A program made the translations under genes and the position numbers. A DNA stretch of 6,394 nucleotides, taken from Candidatus Rokubacteria bacterium RIFCSPLOWO2_02_FULL_72_37 (GTDB taxonomy: Bacteria; Methylomirabilota; Methylomirabilia; Rokubacteriales; CSP1-6). Below are positions 1-5,899 of this stretch, in pieces. The notes under the pieces were generated by a model, which saw nothing but the letters and a program-made list of their open reading frames with translations, was not told the DNA's origin and did not search any database. Within the stretch, counting starts at the first letter, position 1. The number at the start of each line of letters is the position of its first letter. The stretch is from the NCBI GenBank assembly GCA_001790315.1, contig MGCE01000011.1, positions 1 to 6,394 of the forward strand, written 5' to 3'.

Positions 1-2
1 TG

Positions 3-1019
3 TCCCGCTGGACCGGCATCCCGCTCTCGAAGCTCGAGGAGAAGGAGTCCGCGAAGCTCGCCCGCATGGAGGAGGCGCTCCACGGCCGGATCATCGGGCA
101 GGACGCCGCCGTCGCCGCCGTGTCCCGGGCGATCCGGCGCTCGCGCGCCGGCCTGAAGGACGCCAAGCGCCCGGTCGGCTCGTTCGTGTTCCTCGGCCCG
201 ACCGGCGTCGGGAAGACCGAGCTGGCGCGCGCGCTCGCGGAGTACCTGTTCGGTGACGAGAATGCGCTGATCCGCGTGGACATGTCGGAGTACATGGAGA
301 AGTTCTCGGTGTCGCGCCTCCTCGGGGCGCCTCCCGGCTACGTCGGCTACGAGGAGGGGGGGTTCCTCACCGAGAAGGTGCGCCGCCGGCCGTACTCGGT
401 CGTGTTGTTCGACGAGATCGAAAAGGCCCACCCCGACGTGTTCAACATGATGCTCCAGGTCCTCGACGATGGGCGGCTCACCGACTCGCTCGGGCACGTC
501 GTCGACTTCAAGAACACGATCCTCATCATGACCTCGAACCTCGGCACGAGCCTCATCGGCAAGCGTGTTTCGCCGGGGTTCCTGCAGGAGAGCGACGAAG
601 CGTCCTACGAGAGGATGAAGGACCGGGTCATGGAGGAGTTGAAGCGCGCGTTCCGGCCGGAGTTCTTGAACCGGATCGACGACATCATCGTCTTCCATGC
701 GCTGGCGCTCGACCACATCAAGCAGATCATCCGGCTGATGATCGGCCGCATCAACAGGCAGCTCGCCGAGAAGGGCATCGAGCTCATCCTCACGCAGGCC
801 GCCGAGGCGGCGCTGGTGGAGAAGGGCTACGACCCGACGTACGGCGCGCGGCAGCTGCGGCGCACGATCCAGAAGCACATCGAGGACCCGCTGGCCGAGG
901 CGATCGTGCGTGGCCAGGTGGCCGAGAGCGCCCGCATCGAGGTGGACGTCGAGGGGACGGGCTTTGCGTTCCGCGAGGCTCCGCCCGTGGAAGCGCCCCT
1001 CGAGCTTGCAGAGCACTAA
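3..1019 (+). CDS. clpC: ClpC-type Clp/Hsp100 AAA+ ATPase, C-terminal part (5' end outside window)
   Basis: This is the C-terminal 338 residues of an ATP-dependent unfoldase that feeds substrates to the ClpP protease in the cytoplasm. The frame is open to the left edge. The residues before the first ATG at 66 (SRWTGIPLSKLEEKE) are the conserved linker of ClpB/ClpC proteins, so 66 is not the start. Visible second-AAA+-domain parts, numbered from the first codon here: GQD 32-34, Walker A GPTGVGKT 65-72, pore loop GYVGY 112-116, Walker B VVLFDE with D137/E138, sensor 1 TSN 177-179, arginine finger in FLNRID (R224), and sensor 2 GARQLRR from 281. The wording resembles ClpC more than ClpB, and a GF pair at 192-193 sits where ClpC carries its ClpP-docking loop. 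Its residue before GF is proline rather than the usual I/L/V. ClpB is the main alternative. The gene ends with TAA, 30 nt before a duplicated bamA-type start. Its last 819 bases recur at 1117-1934. Confidence 0.92.
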   Translation, partial: SRWTGIPLSKLEEKESAKLARMEEALHGRIIGQDAAVAAVSRAIRRSRAGLKDAKRPVGSFVFLGPTGVGKTELARALAEYLFGDENALIRVDMSEYMEKFSVSRLLGAPPGYVGYEEGGFLTEKVRRRPYSVVLFDEIEKAHPDVFNMMLQVLDDGRLTDSLGHVVDFKNTILIMTSNLGTSLIGKRVSPGFLQESDEASYERMKDRVMEELKRAFRPEFLNRIDDIIVFHALALDHIKQIIRLMIGRINRQLAEKGIELILTQAAEAALVEKGYDPTYGARQLRRTIQKHIEDPLAEAIVRGQVAESARIEVDVEGTGFAFREAPPVEAPLELAEH

Positions 1020-1116
1020 GGCCCTGCTTCCAGGGCGTCTGAGAGCCCGGTGACGACAGCGGCGCGAGTCCGTCTCAGCATTGTTGTCGTCCTCGCGGTC
1101 GCGCTCCTCGGCCCGT
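202..1116. repeat. 915-bp tandem direct duplication, copy 1
   Basis: First unit of a direct repeat with a period of exactly 915 bp. It contains the ClpC coding sequence from the middle of the Walker A codons to the stop, the 30-nt clpC-bamA spacer, and the bamA start codon plus signal-peptide codons. Line-by-line comparison with 1117-2031 shows two internal differences: C434 versus A1349 and T470 versus C1385. Both are third codon positions and synonymous (Pro, Asp). Just outside the unit, base 201 (A) differs from 1116 (T), and 1121 (C) differs from 2036 (G), which fixes the boundaries to within a few bases. No inverted terminal repeats or transposase are present, so it is a segmental duplication rather than a mobile element. 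Confidence 0.93.
1021..1036 (+). other. Small hairpin after the clpC stop, copy 1
   Basis: GCCCTG and CAGGGC form a perfect 6-bp GC-rich stem with a CTTC tetraloop, two bases after the clpC TAA. No T-run follows (next bases GTCTGAGAG), so it is not a convincing intrinsic terminator. It lies just upstream of the ribosome-binding region of the following start and could affect transcript stability or translation initiation. The identical hairpin recurs at 1936-1951 because it is inside the duplicated segment. Confidence 0.5.
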
Positions 1117-1934
1117 CCGGCGTCGGGAAGACCGAGCTGGCGCGCGCGCTCGCGGAGTACCTGTTCGGTGACGAGAATGCGCTGATCCGCGTGGACATGT
1201 CGGAGTACATGGAGAAGTTCTCGGTGTCGCGCCTCCTCGGGGCGCCTCCCGGCTACGTCGGCTACGAGGAGGGGGGGTTCCTCACCGAGAAGGTGCGCCG
1301 CCGGCCGTACTCGGTCGTGTTGTTCGACGAGATCGAAAAGGCCCACCCAGACGTGTTCAACATGATGCTCCAGGTCCTCGACGACGGGCGGCTCACCGAC
1401 TCGCTCGGGCACGTCGTCGACTTCAAGAACACGATCCTCATCATGACCTCGAACCTCGGCACGAGCCTCATCGGCAAGCGTGTTTCGCCGGGGTTCCTGC
1501 AGGAGAGCGACGAAGCGTCCTACGAGAGGATGAAGGACCGGGTCATGGAGGAGTTGAAGCGCGCGTTCCGGCCGGAGTTCTTGAACCGGATCGACGACAT
1601 CATCGTCTTCCATGCGCTGGCGCTCGACCACATCAAGCAGATCATCCGGCTGATGATCGGCCGCATCAACAGGCAGCTCGCCGAGAAGGGCATCGAGCTC
1701 ATCCTCACGCAGGCCGCCGAGGCGGCGCTGGTGGAGAAGGGCTACGACCCGACGTACGGCGCGCGGCAGCTGCGGCGCACGATCCAGAAGCACATCGAGG
1801 ACCCGCTGGCCGAGGCGATCGTGCGTGGCCAGGTGGCCGAGAGCGCCCGCATCGAGGTGGACGTCGAGGGGACGGGCTTTGCGTTCCGCGAGGCTCCGCC
1901 CGTGGAAGCGCCCCTCGAGCTTGCAGAGCACTAA
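1050..1934 (+). CDS. Chimeric ORF: BamA signal-peptide start fused in frame to the ClpC second AAA+ domain
   Basis: A 294-residue ORF created at the joint of the tandem duplication. Residues 1-25 equal the BamA N-terminus (GTG start, arginines 6 and 8, hydrophobic core about 9-20). From residue 24 onward it equals ClpC to its stop. The join makes a complete Walker A, GPSGVGKT at 21-28, whose first half is BamA-coded and second half ClpC-coded. The rest of the ATPase module follows: pore loop Y69, Walker B D93/E94, sensor 1 TSN 133-135, arginine finger R180, sensor 2 from 237. The first Clp domain and the pre-Walker A part of the second are missing. The BamA signal-peptidase site (VAA before Q) is lost; the nearest AXA motif (ALA 33-35) is far from the hydrophobic core. 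The translation start region is the same as bamA's, so it could be translated. If so, the product would be sent to the membrane, where an ATPase facing the periplasm should find no ATP. No function is claimed; it is probably a non-functional by-product or an assembly artefact. Confidence 0.6.
   Translation: MTTAARVRLSIVVVLAVALLGPSGVGKTELARALAEYLFGDENALIRVDMSEYMEKFSVSRLLGAPPGYVGYEEGGFLTEKVRRRPYSVVLFDEIEKAHPDVFNMMLQVLDDGRLTDSLGHVVDFKNTILIMTSNLGTSLIGKRVSPGFLQESDEASYERMKDRVMEELKRAFRPEFLNRIDDIIVFHALALDHIKQIIRLMIGRINRQLAEKGIELILTQAAEAALVEKGYDPTYGARQLRRTIQKHIEDPLAEAIVRGQVAESARIEVDVEGTGFAFREAPPVEAPLELAEH
1105..1125. other. Duplication joint (novel junction between bamA and clpC sequence)
   Basis: The base at 1116 matches bamA (T2031) and not clpC (A201), while the base at 1121 matches clpC (C206) and not bamA (G2036). 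The switch therefore falls in the shared CCGG at 1117-1120. The parental sequences at 190-210 and 2020-2040 match at 19 of 21 positions: an 11-nt exact block (TCCTCGGCCCG), CCGG and GTCG, separated by the two mismatches. They are also in the same codon phase, which explains why the fusion is in frame. Confidence 0.85.
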
Positions 1935-1935
1935 G

Positions 1936-1951
1936 GCCCTGCTTCCAGGGC
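1936..1951 (+). other. Small hairpin before bamA, copy 2
   Basis: Same 6-bp GCCCTG/CAGGGC stem with CTTC loop as at 1021-1036, now between the chimeric ORF's stop and the bamA start. It ends four bases before the weak GAGAG ribosome-binding sequence. With no T-tract it does not look like a terminator, and read-through from clpC into bamA is plausible. Confidence 0.5.
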
Positions 1952-1955
1952 GTCT

Positions 1956-1960
1956 GAGAG
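1956..1960 (+). promoter_or_regulatory. Weak ribosome-binding site of bamA (GAGAG)
   Basis: GAGAG lies four bases upstream of the GTG at 1965. It is a modest Shine-Dalgarno match, but no other start codon nearby is in frame, and this start gives a well-formed signal peptide, so it decides the bamA start. The same sequence at 1041-1045 precedes the GTG of the chimeric ORF, so both ORFs have identical initiation regions. Confidence 0.5.
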
Positions 1961-1964
1961 CCCG

Positions 1965-4229
1965 GTGACGACAGCGGCGCGAGTCCGTCTCAGCATTGTT
2001 GTCGTCCTCGCGGTCGCGCTCCTCGGCCCGTCCGGGGTCGCGGCGCAGCGCCCCCTTCCTCGGCAGCCCATCGTCATCAAGGAAATCGCGGTCGAAGGCA
2101 CCAGACGCGTGCAGGACGCGGTGGTGCTCGGGCGGGTCAAGAGCAGCGTCGGTGCGAACTTCGACCCCTCCGCGCTCTCGGAGGACATCCGCGCCATCTT
2201 CGGCCTCGGATTCTTCGACGACGTGCAGCTGCGCGTGGAAGGCTTCGAAGGCGGCGTGAAGGTGACGTTCGTGGTCACGGAGCGCCCGTTCGTTCGGGAC
2301 GTGAACTTCGTCGGCAACAAGAAGCTCGCCACCGACGGGTTGCAGGAGAAGATCAGCCTCAAGCTCGGCAGCGTCTACAACCCGGTCGATGTCCAGCGCG
2401 CGGTCGAGAAGCTGAAGGAGTATTACGAGGACGAAGGGTACTTCGAGGTCCAGATCAGCCCCGATGTCGAGAAGTTTGCCGACGGCGACGTCCGGGTCAC
2501 GTTCAACGTCGTCGAGGGCCGGCGGATGACGATCGATCGGATCGTCTTCAAGGGCACCACGGGCCTCAAAGAGAGCGCCATCAAGGATGTACTCGCCACG
2601 CAGGAGCGACAGTTCTACATCCTCCGCGGGACGGTCCAGCGCCAGCGGCTGGAGGACGACGTCGACCGGATCCTTCAGCTGTACAACGACCACGGCTACG
2701 TGCAGGCGCGTGTGGAGTCGCACGATATCACGGTGGATCGCGAGAAGGCCCGGGTGACGATCACGTTCGTGGTCGTCGAGGGCCCGCAGTTCAAGGTCGG
2801 TGAGGTCACGATCAGTGGCGTCACGCTCTTCCCGGAGACGGAGATCACCCGCCGGATCGCGCTGAAGCGCGGTGACATCTTCTCGCGCGCCAAGCTCCGT
2901 GACAGCATCAAAGCGGTGATCGACCTCTACGGCACCGTCGGGCACGCGTCGGCCGACGTGAACCCGAAGACCGAGCAGGCGACGACCGGGAGCACGATGG
3001 CGATCGCGTTCGAGATCACGGAAGGGCCCGAAGTCTACGTCGAACGCATCAACATCAGCGGCAACGTGCGCAGCCAGGAGAAGATCCTTCGCCGCGAGCT
3101 GAGCCTTCACGAGGGCGAGCTGTACACACTCCAGAAGAAGGAGCGCTCGCGACAGAAGCTGGTCAATCTCGGATACTTCGAGACCGTGAACCTGACGACC
3201 CAACCCGGTTCCGACAAGACGAAGATCGTCGTGAACGTCGAAGTCACGGAGAAGCCGACGGGTCTGTTCAGCATCGGTGGCGGATACTCGTCCGTCGACA
3301 GCTTCATCGGCACCATCGACCTCGCGCAACGGAACTTCCTGGGGCGGGGCTGGGAGGCCTCGATCCGGATCCGCGCGGGAGCGAACACGCAGCAGGGCGT
3401 GATCAGCTTCACCGAGCCGTGGCTCTTCGACCGTCCCCTGGCCGCGGGATTCGACGTGTTCAACACCCGACGACAGTACCCGGAGTACGACTTCGACTCC
3501 CTCGGCGGCGCCTTGCGACTGAGCCATCCGTTCGCCGAGTACTGGCGCTGGTTCACGGGCTATAGGGTGTCGCGCGACGAGATCAAGGATTTGACGGAAA
3601 CGGCGACGGAGGCGCTCCGTGACGAGGAGGGCACGCGCGTCACCTCGGCGGTCAACGCGGCGCTCGGCCGCGACAGCCGCGACAACGTGTTCGCGGCGAC
3701 GCGCGGCGGACAGACGAGCGTCTCCGCGGAGTTCGCGGGACTCGGCGGGGATTCGCGCTTCGTGAAGACCGTCGGCGCCACGAGCTACTTCTGGCCGGTC
3801 TGGTTCGGCCACGTCGTCGGCGCTCGCGCCGAGGCGGGGTACGGCTTCGGGTGGTCGAGCGAACCGCTGCCCTTGTTCGAGCGGTTCTACCTGGGCGGTC
3901 CGAACTCGGTGCGGAGCTTCAAGTCCCGCCGGCTCTCGCCCCAGGACGATGGGGGCGTGCGGGTGGGGGGCACCTCCGAGTTGCTCGGCAACATCGAGTA
4001 CATCGTTCCGCTGCCCTTCAACATCCGGGTGGCGGGATTCTTCGACATCGGCAATGCCTACGGCTTCGGCACGAAGTTCGATCCCACCGACACGCGGGAG
4101 GCGGCCGGCGCCGGCTTGCGCTGGCTTTCCCCGTTCGGGCCGCTCCGGCTCGATTACGGGGTCAACCTGGATCGGAGGACGGGTGAGGACTTCGGTGCGT
4201 TTCACTTCTCGGTCGGATCACCGTTCTAG
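1965..4229 (+). CDS. bamA: Outer membrane protein assembly factor BamA (Omp85 family)
   Basis: BamA is the outer-membrane barrel that inserts other beta-barrel proteins. The 754-residue product has a signal peptide (R6/R8, hydrophobic core 9-20, likely cleavage after VAA at 25-27). Five POTRA domains follow at roughly 36-107, 108-187, 188-275, 276-357 and 358-432; the GYF or GFF turns at 82-84, 158-160 and 403-405 are typical. The barrel runs from about 433 to the end, with LAQRNFLGRGW near 453-463 and TEPWLFDRP near 483-491. The loop-6 motif is VRSF at 649-652: the arginine is kept, but the usual glycine of VRGF/Y is serine. The C-terminus ends in phenylalanine (FSVGSPF), as expected of a beta-signal. 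Length is close to the usual 750-800. GTG is the only plausible start. Its first 67 bases lie in duplication copy 2, but the gene is intact. Skp follows after 9 nt and lipid A genes after that, a classical bamA neighbourhood. Confidence 0.97.
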   Translation: MTTAARVRLSIVVVLAVALLGPSGVAAQRPLPRQPIVIKEIAVEGTRRVQDAVVLGRVKSSVGANFDPSALSEDIRAIFGLGFFDDVQLRVEGFEGGVKVTFVVTERPFVRDVNFVGNKKLATDGLQEKISLKLGSVYNPVDVQRAVEKLKEYYEDEGYFEVQISPDVEKFADGDVRVTFNVVEGRRMTIDRIVFKGTTGLKESAIKDVLATQERQFYILRGTVQRQRLEDDVDRILQLYNDHGYVQARVESHDITVDREKARVTITFVVVEGPQFKVGEVTISGVTLFPETEITRRIALKRGDIFSRAKLRDSIKAVIDLYGTVGHASADVNPKTEQATTGSTMAIAFEITEGPEVYVERINISGNVRSQEKILRRELSLHEGELYTLQKKERSRQKLVNLGYFETVNLTTQPGSDKTKIVVNVEVTEKPTGLFSIGGGYSSVDSFIGTIDLAQRNFLGRGWEASIRIRAGANTQQGVISFTEPWLFDRPLAAGFDVFNTRRQYPEYDFDSLGGALRLSHPFAEYWRWFTGYRVSRDEIKDLTETATEALRDEEGTRVTSAVNAALGRDSRDNVFAATRGGQTSVSAEFAGLGGDSRFVKTVGATSYFWPVWFGHVVGARAEAGYGFGWSSEPLPLFERFYLGGPNSVRSFKSRRLSPQDDGGVRVGGTSELLGNIEYIVPLPFNIRVAGFFDIGNAYGFGTKFDPTDTREAAGAGLRWLSPFGPLRLDYGVNLDRRTGEDFGAFHFSVGSPF

Positions 4230-4234
4230 GGGGG
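4228..4234 (+). promoter_or_regulatory. Ribosome-binding site of skp (AGGGGGG)
   Basis: A purine-rich AGGGGGG overlaps the bamA TAG stop. It lies four bases before the ATG at 4239 but only one base before an alternative in-frame GTG at 4236, so it favours the ATG. The overlap with the stop codon suggests coupling of skp translation to bamA. Confidence 0.6.
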
Positions 4235-4238
4235 CGTG

Positions 4239-4814
4239 ATGGGTGGAGTGCTGAGGCGGAGTGCCCTGGCAGTCTCGGTGATCGTCGCGCTGGCCACGGC
4301 TGCGTGGGCCCAGGCGCCGGCAGCGCCCGTGGCCGCCGCCCCCGCGTCTCCGCCCCGGGTCGGCTTCATCGACGTCCAGCGGGTCCTCGCGCGCTCGGCC
4401 GCCGGGGTCGCGGCGCGCGAGCAACTCGAGCGCGAGCGCGGGACGATGCAGCGAGAGATGGACGGCAAGCGCCAGGAGCTGGAGCGGTTGCGCGACGAGC
4501 TGGAAAAGAAGGGGCCGCTGATGACGGCGGAAGCCCGGCGCGAGAAGCAGGATGCGTTCGAGCGCAAGCGGCGCGACGCCGCGCGGCTGGCGGACGACTT
4601 CCAGAAAGAACTGGAGAAGAAGGAGCAGATGCTGCTCCAGCACGTGCTCCAGGATCTCTCCGGCATCGTCGCCCGGGTCGGCAAGGAGCGGGGCTACCAC
4701 ATCATCGTGGAGAAACGGGGAGCGATGGTGCTCTACGCCTCGGCCGAGGCGGATCTCACCGACGAGGTCATCCGGGCGTACGACCAGCAGGCCGGGACCA
4801 AGGGCAAGAAGTAG
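4239..4814 (+). CDS. skp: Periplasmic OmpH/Skp-family chaperone
   Basis: Skp-type chaperones hold unfolded outer-membrane proteins in the periplasm and deliver them to BamA. The 191-residue product starts with a clear signal peptide (R6/R7, hydrophobic 9-22, cleavage after AWA at 22-24). An Ala/Pro-rich stretch to about 39 precedes the family hallmark RVGFIDVQRVL at 40-50. A long charged, heptad-like helical region covers about 58-140, matching the paired coiled-coil tentacles of Skp. The segment YHIIVEKRGAMVLYA (153-167) and DLTDEVIRAYD near the end are the family's C-terminal body strands and helix. The alanine/proline linker is longer than in E. coli Skp. A GTG three bases upstream of the ATG is the alternative start. 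It lies between bamA and lpxD, as in many diderm genomes. Family assignment is firm; activity is inferred from family and position. Confidence 0.92.
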   Translation: MGGVLRRSALAVSVIVALATAAWAQAPAAPVAAAPASPPRVGFIDVQRVLARSAAGVAAREQLERERGTMQREMDGKRQELERLRDELEKKGPLMTAEARREKQDAFERKRRDAARLADDFQKELEKKEQMLLQHVLQDLSGIVARVGKERGYHIIVEKRGAMVLYASAEADLTDEVIRAYDQQAGTKGKK

Positions 4815-4816
4815 GA
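4813..4816 (+). promoter_or_regulatory. Ribosome-binding site of lpxD (AGGA)
   Basis: AGGA overlaps the skp TAG stop and ends three bases before the ATG at 4820. The spacing is short but it is the only nearby match. It supports this ATG as the lpxD start even though the frame stays open far upstream into skp. Confidence 0.45.
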
Positions 4817-4819
4817 TCG

Positions 4820-5899
4820 ATGGCCAAGGCAGCCGGGTTCACCCTCGGTGAGCTTGCCGCGGCCCTTCGCGCAACGCTCGAGGGCGATCCCTCCCGGGTG
4901 GTCACCGGCGTGGCGCCGCTGGACACCGCCGGTCCCGATCAGATCTCGTTCCTCATCGACCGCCGGTACGCCGCGACGGCGCGTCGCTCGCGCGCCGGCG
5001 CATTCCTTGTCCCCGTCGACGCGCCCGGCCTGGCGGCGCCCATGCTGCGCGCCGAGGCGCCGCAGCAGGCACTCATCGAACTGCTCTCGCTCTTTCATCC
5101 ACCGATCGCCGCGCAGCCTGGCGTGCACCCGATGGCGGTCGTCATGCCGGGGGCGAGGGTCGACCCGAGCGCGTCCATTGGACCGCTCACGGTGATCGAC
5201 ACCGATGCGGTCGTGGGAGCGCGTGTGCGCGTGGGGGCGCTCGTGTACGTCGGCGCCGGCGTCGACGTAGGCGAGGACTCCGTCGTCCACCCACGGGCCG
5301 TGCTCTATCCGGGCGTGCGCCTCGGGCGGCGCGTCGTCGTGCAGGCCGGCGCCGTCATCGGCGCCGACGGGTTCGGCTACGTGTTCGACGGGACCGCGCA
5401 CCGGAAGATCCCCCAAGTCGGGGGGGTGCGGATCGAGGACGACGTCGAGATCGGTGCGAACACGACGATCGACAGGGCGACGCTCGGGGAAACGGTGGTC
5501 CGGCGCGGGACGAAGATCGACAATCTGGTGCAGATCGGCCACAACGCGGAGATCGGCGAGCATTCGATCCTGGTCGCCCAGGTCGGCGTCTCGGGCTCGA
5601 GCCGCCTGGGCCGCGGTGTCGTGCTCGCCGGGCAGGTGGGCGTTGCGGACCACGTCACCCTGGGTGACGGCGTCATGGCCGGAGCGCAGGCGGGGATTCC
5701 CTCGGACATCGTCGCGGGCGAGAAGGTGCTCGGCTCGCCGGCGCGGCCGGCGGCGCAGGCCAGGCGCATCTGGGCGGCCGAGACGCGCCTGCCCGAGCTG
5801 CTCCGGCGGATCCGCGCGGCGGAGCGGAGGCTGCAGCGGCTCGAGGGACAGCTCGGAATCCCCGCGCCAGCGCCCCGCCCCCAGGACGAGGACGAATGA
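4820..5899 (+). CDS. lpxD: UDP-3-O-acylglucosamine N-acyltransferase LpxD
   Basis: LpxD transfers a 3-hydroxyacyl chain from acyl-ACP to the 2-amino group of UDP-3-O-acyl-glucosamine, the third step of lipid A synthesis, in the cytoplasm. The 359-residue protein has the N-terminal uridine-binding domain (about 1-100; FTLGELAAAL at 7-16, ISFLIDRRY at 42-50). Left-handed beta-helix hexapeptide repeats span about 103-305. Within them are the family signatures GADGFGY 181-187, HRKIPQVG 194-201 and IGANTTIDRATLG 211-223. The catalytic histidine motif is QIGHN, with H241 corresponding to E. coli H239. The protein ends in a charged helix (about 316-345) and a Pro/Asp/Glu-rich tail. It is slightly longer than the E. 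coli protein (341). The same frame is open far upstream within skp, but similarity starts only after 4820. It begins 5 nt after skp and overlaps lpxA by four bases; no fabZ intervenes. Confidence 0.97.
   Translation: MAKAAGFTLGELAAALRATLEGDPSRVVTGVAPLDTAGPDQISFLIDRRYAATARRSRAGAFLVPVDAPGLAAPMLRAEAPQQALIELLSLFHPPIAAQPGVHPMAVVMPGARVDPSASIGPLTVIDTDAVVGARVRVGALVYVGAGVDVGEDSVVHPRAVLYPGVRLGRRVVVQAGAVIGADGFGYVFDGTAHRKIPQVGGVRIEDDVEIGANTTIDRATLGETVVRRGTKIDNLVQIGHNAEIGEHSILVAQVGVSGSSRLGRGVVLAGQVGVADHVTLGDGVMAGAQAGIPSDIVAGEKVLGSPARPAAQARRIWAAETRLPELLRRIRAAERRLQRLEGQLGIPAPAPRPQDEDE
5888..5892 (+). promoter_or_regulatory. Ribosome-binding site of lpxA (GAGGA) inside lpxD
   Basis: GAGGA lies within the last lpxD codons, three bases before the overlapping ATG of lpxA; an AGGA at 5883-5886 is an alternative with nine-base spacing. 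With the ATGA stop/start overlap this suggests translation of lpxA by re-initiating ribosomes. Confidence 0.5.

Larger units (their letters stand above)
1117..2031. repeat. 915-bp tandem direct duplication, copy 2
   Basis: Second unit of the direct repeat, head-to-tail with copy 1 and with no spacer. It supplies the ClpC-derived part of the chimeric ORF, a second clpC-bamA spacer with its hairpin, and the start and signal-peptide codons of the intact bamA. It is about 99.8% identical to copy 1, with two synonymous differences located 36 bases apart. Its right end passes into unique bamA sequence at about 2032-2036. Confidence 0.93.

Noticed and set aside
347..562. Minus-strand ORF of 71 codons, repeated at 1262-1477
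   Set aside because: It appears twice only because it is antisense to the duplicated clpC segment. It has no domain and no independent support.
66..1019. Complete short AAA+ gene starting at the ATG at 66
   Set aside because: The conserved Clp linker SRWTGIP is encoded upstream of 66 in the same frame, so the gene is truncated by the window edge.
1021..1036. Rho-independent terminator between clpC and the next gene
   Set aside because: The stem is only 6 bp and no T-run follows, so it is reported only as a hairpin.
202..2031. Insertion sequence or composite transposon
   Set aside because: There is no transposase, no inverted terminal repeats and no target-site duplication. The units abut directly and the joint is explained by short similarity.
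4304..4819. Upstream in-frame extension of lpxD reading through skp (frame open from 4304)
   Set aside because: It is the shifted frame of skp, rich in Arg/Gly/Ala with no domain similarity. LpxD similarity starts just after the ATG at 4820, which has its own AGGA.
4733..5653. Long minus-strand ORF opposite lpxD, and others opposite bamA and lpxA (for example 3107-3556 and 5377-6363)
   Set aside because: Long open antisense frames are expected in GC-rich coding DNA. The translations are Arg/His/Asp- or Ser-rich with no recognisable domain, and the plus-strand genes there are unequivocal.
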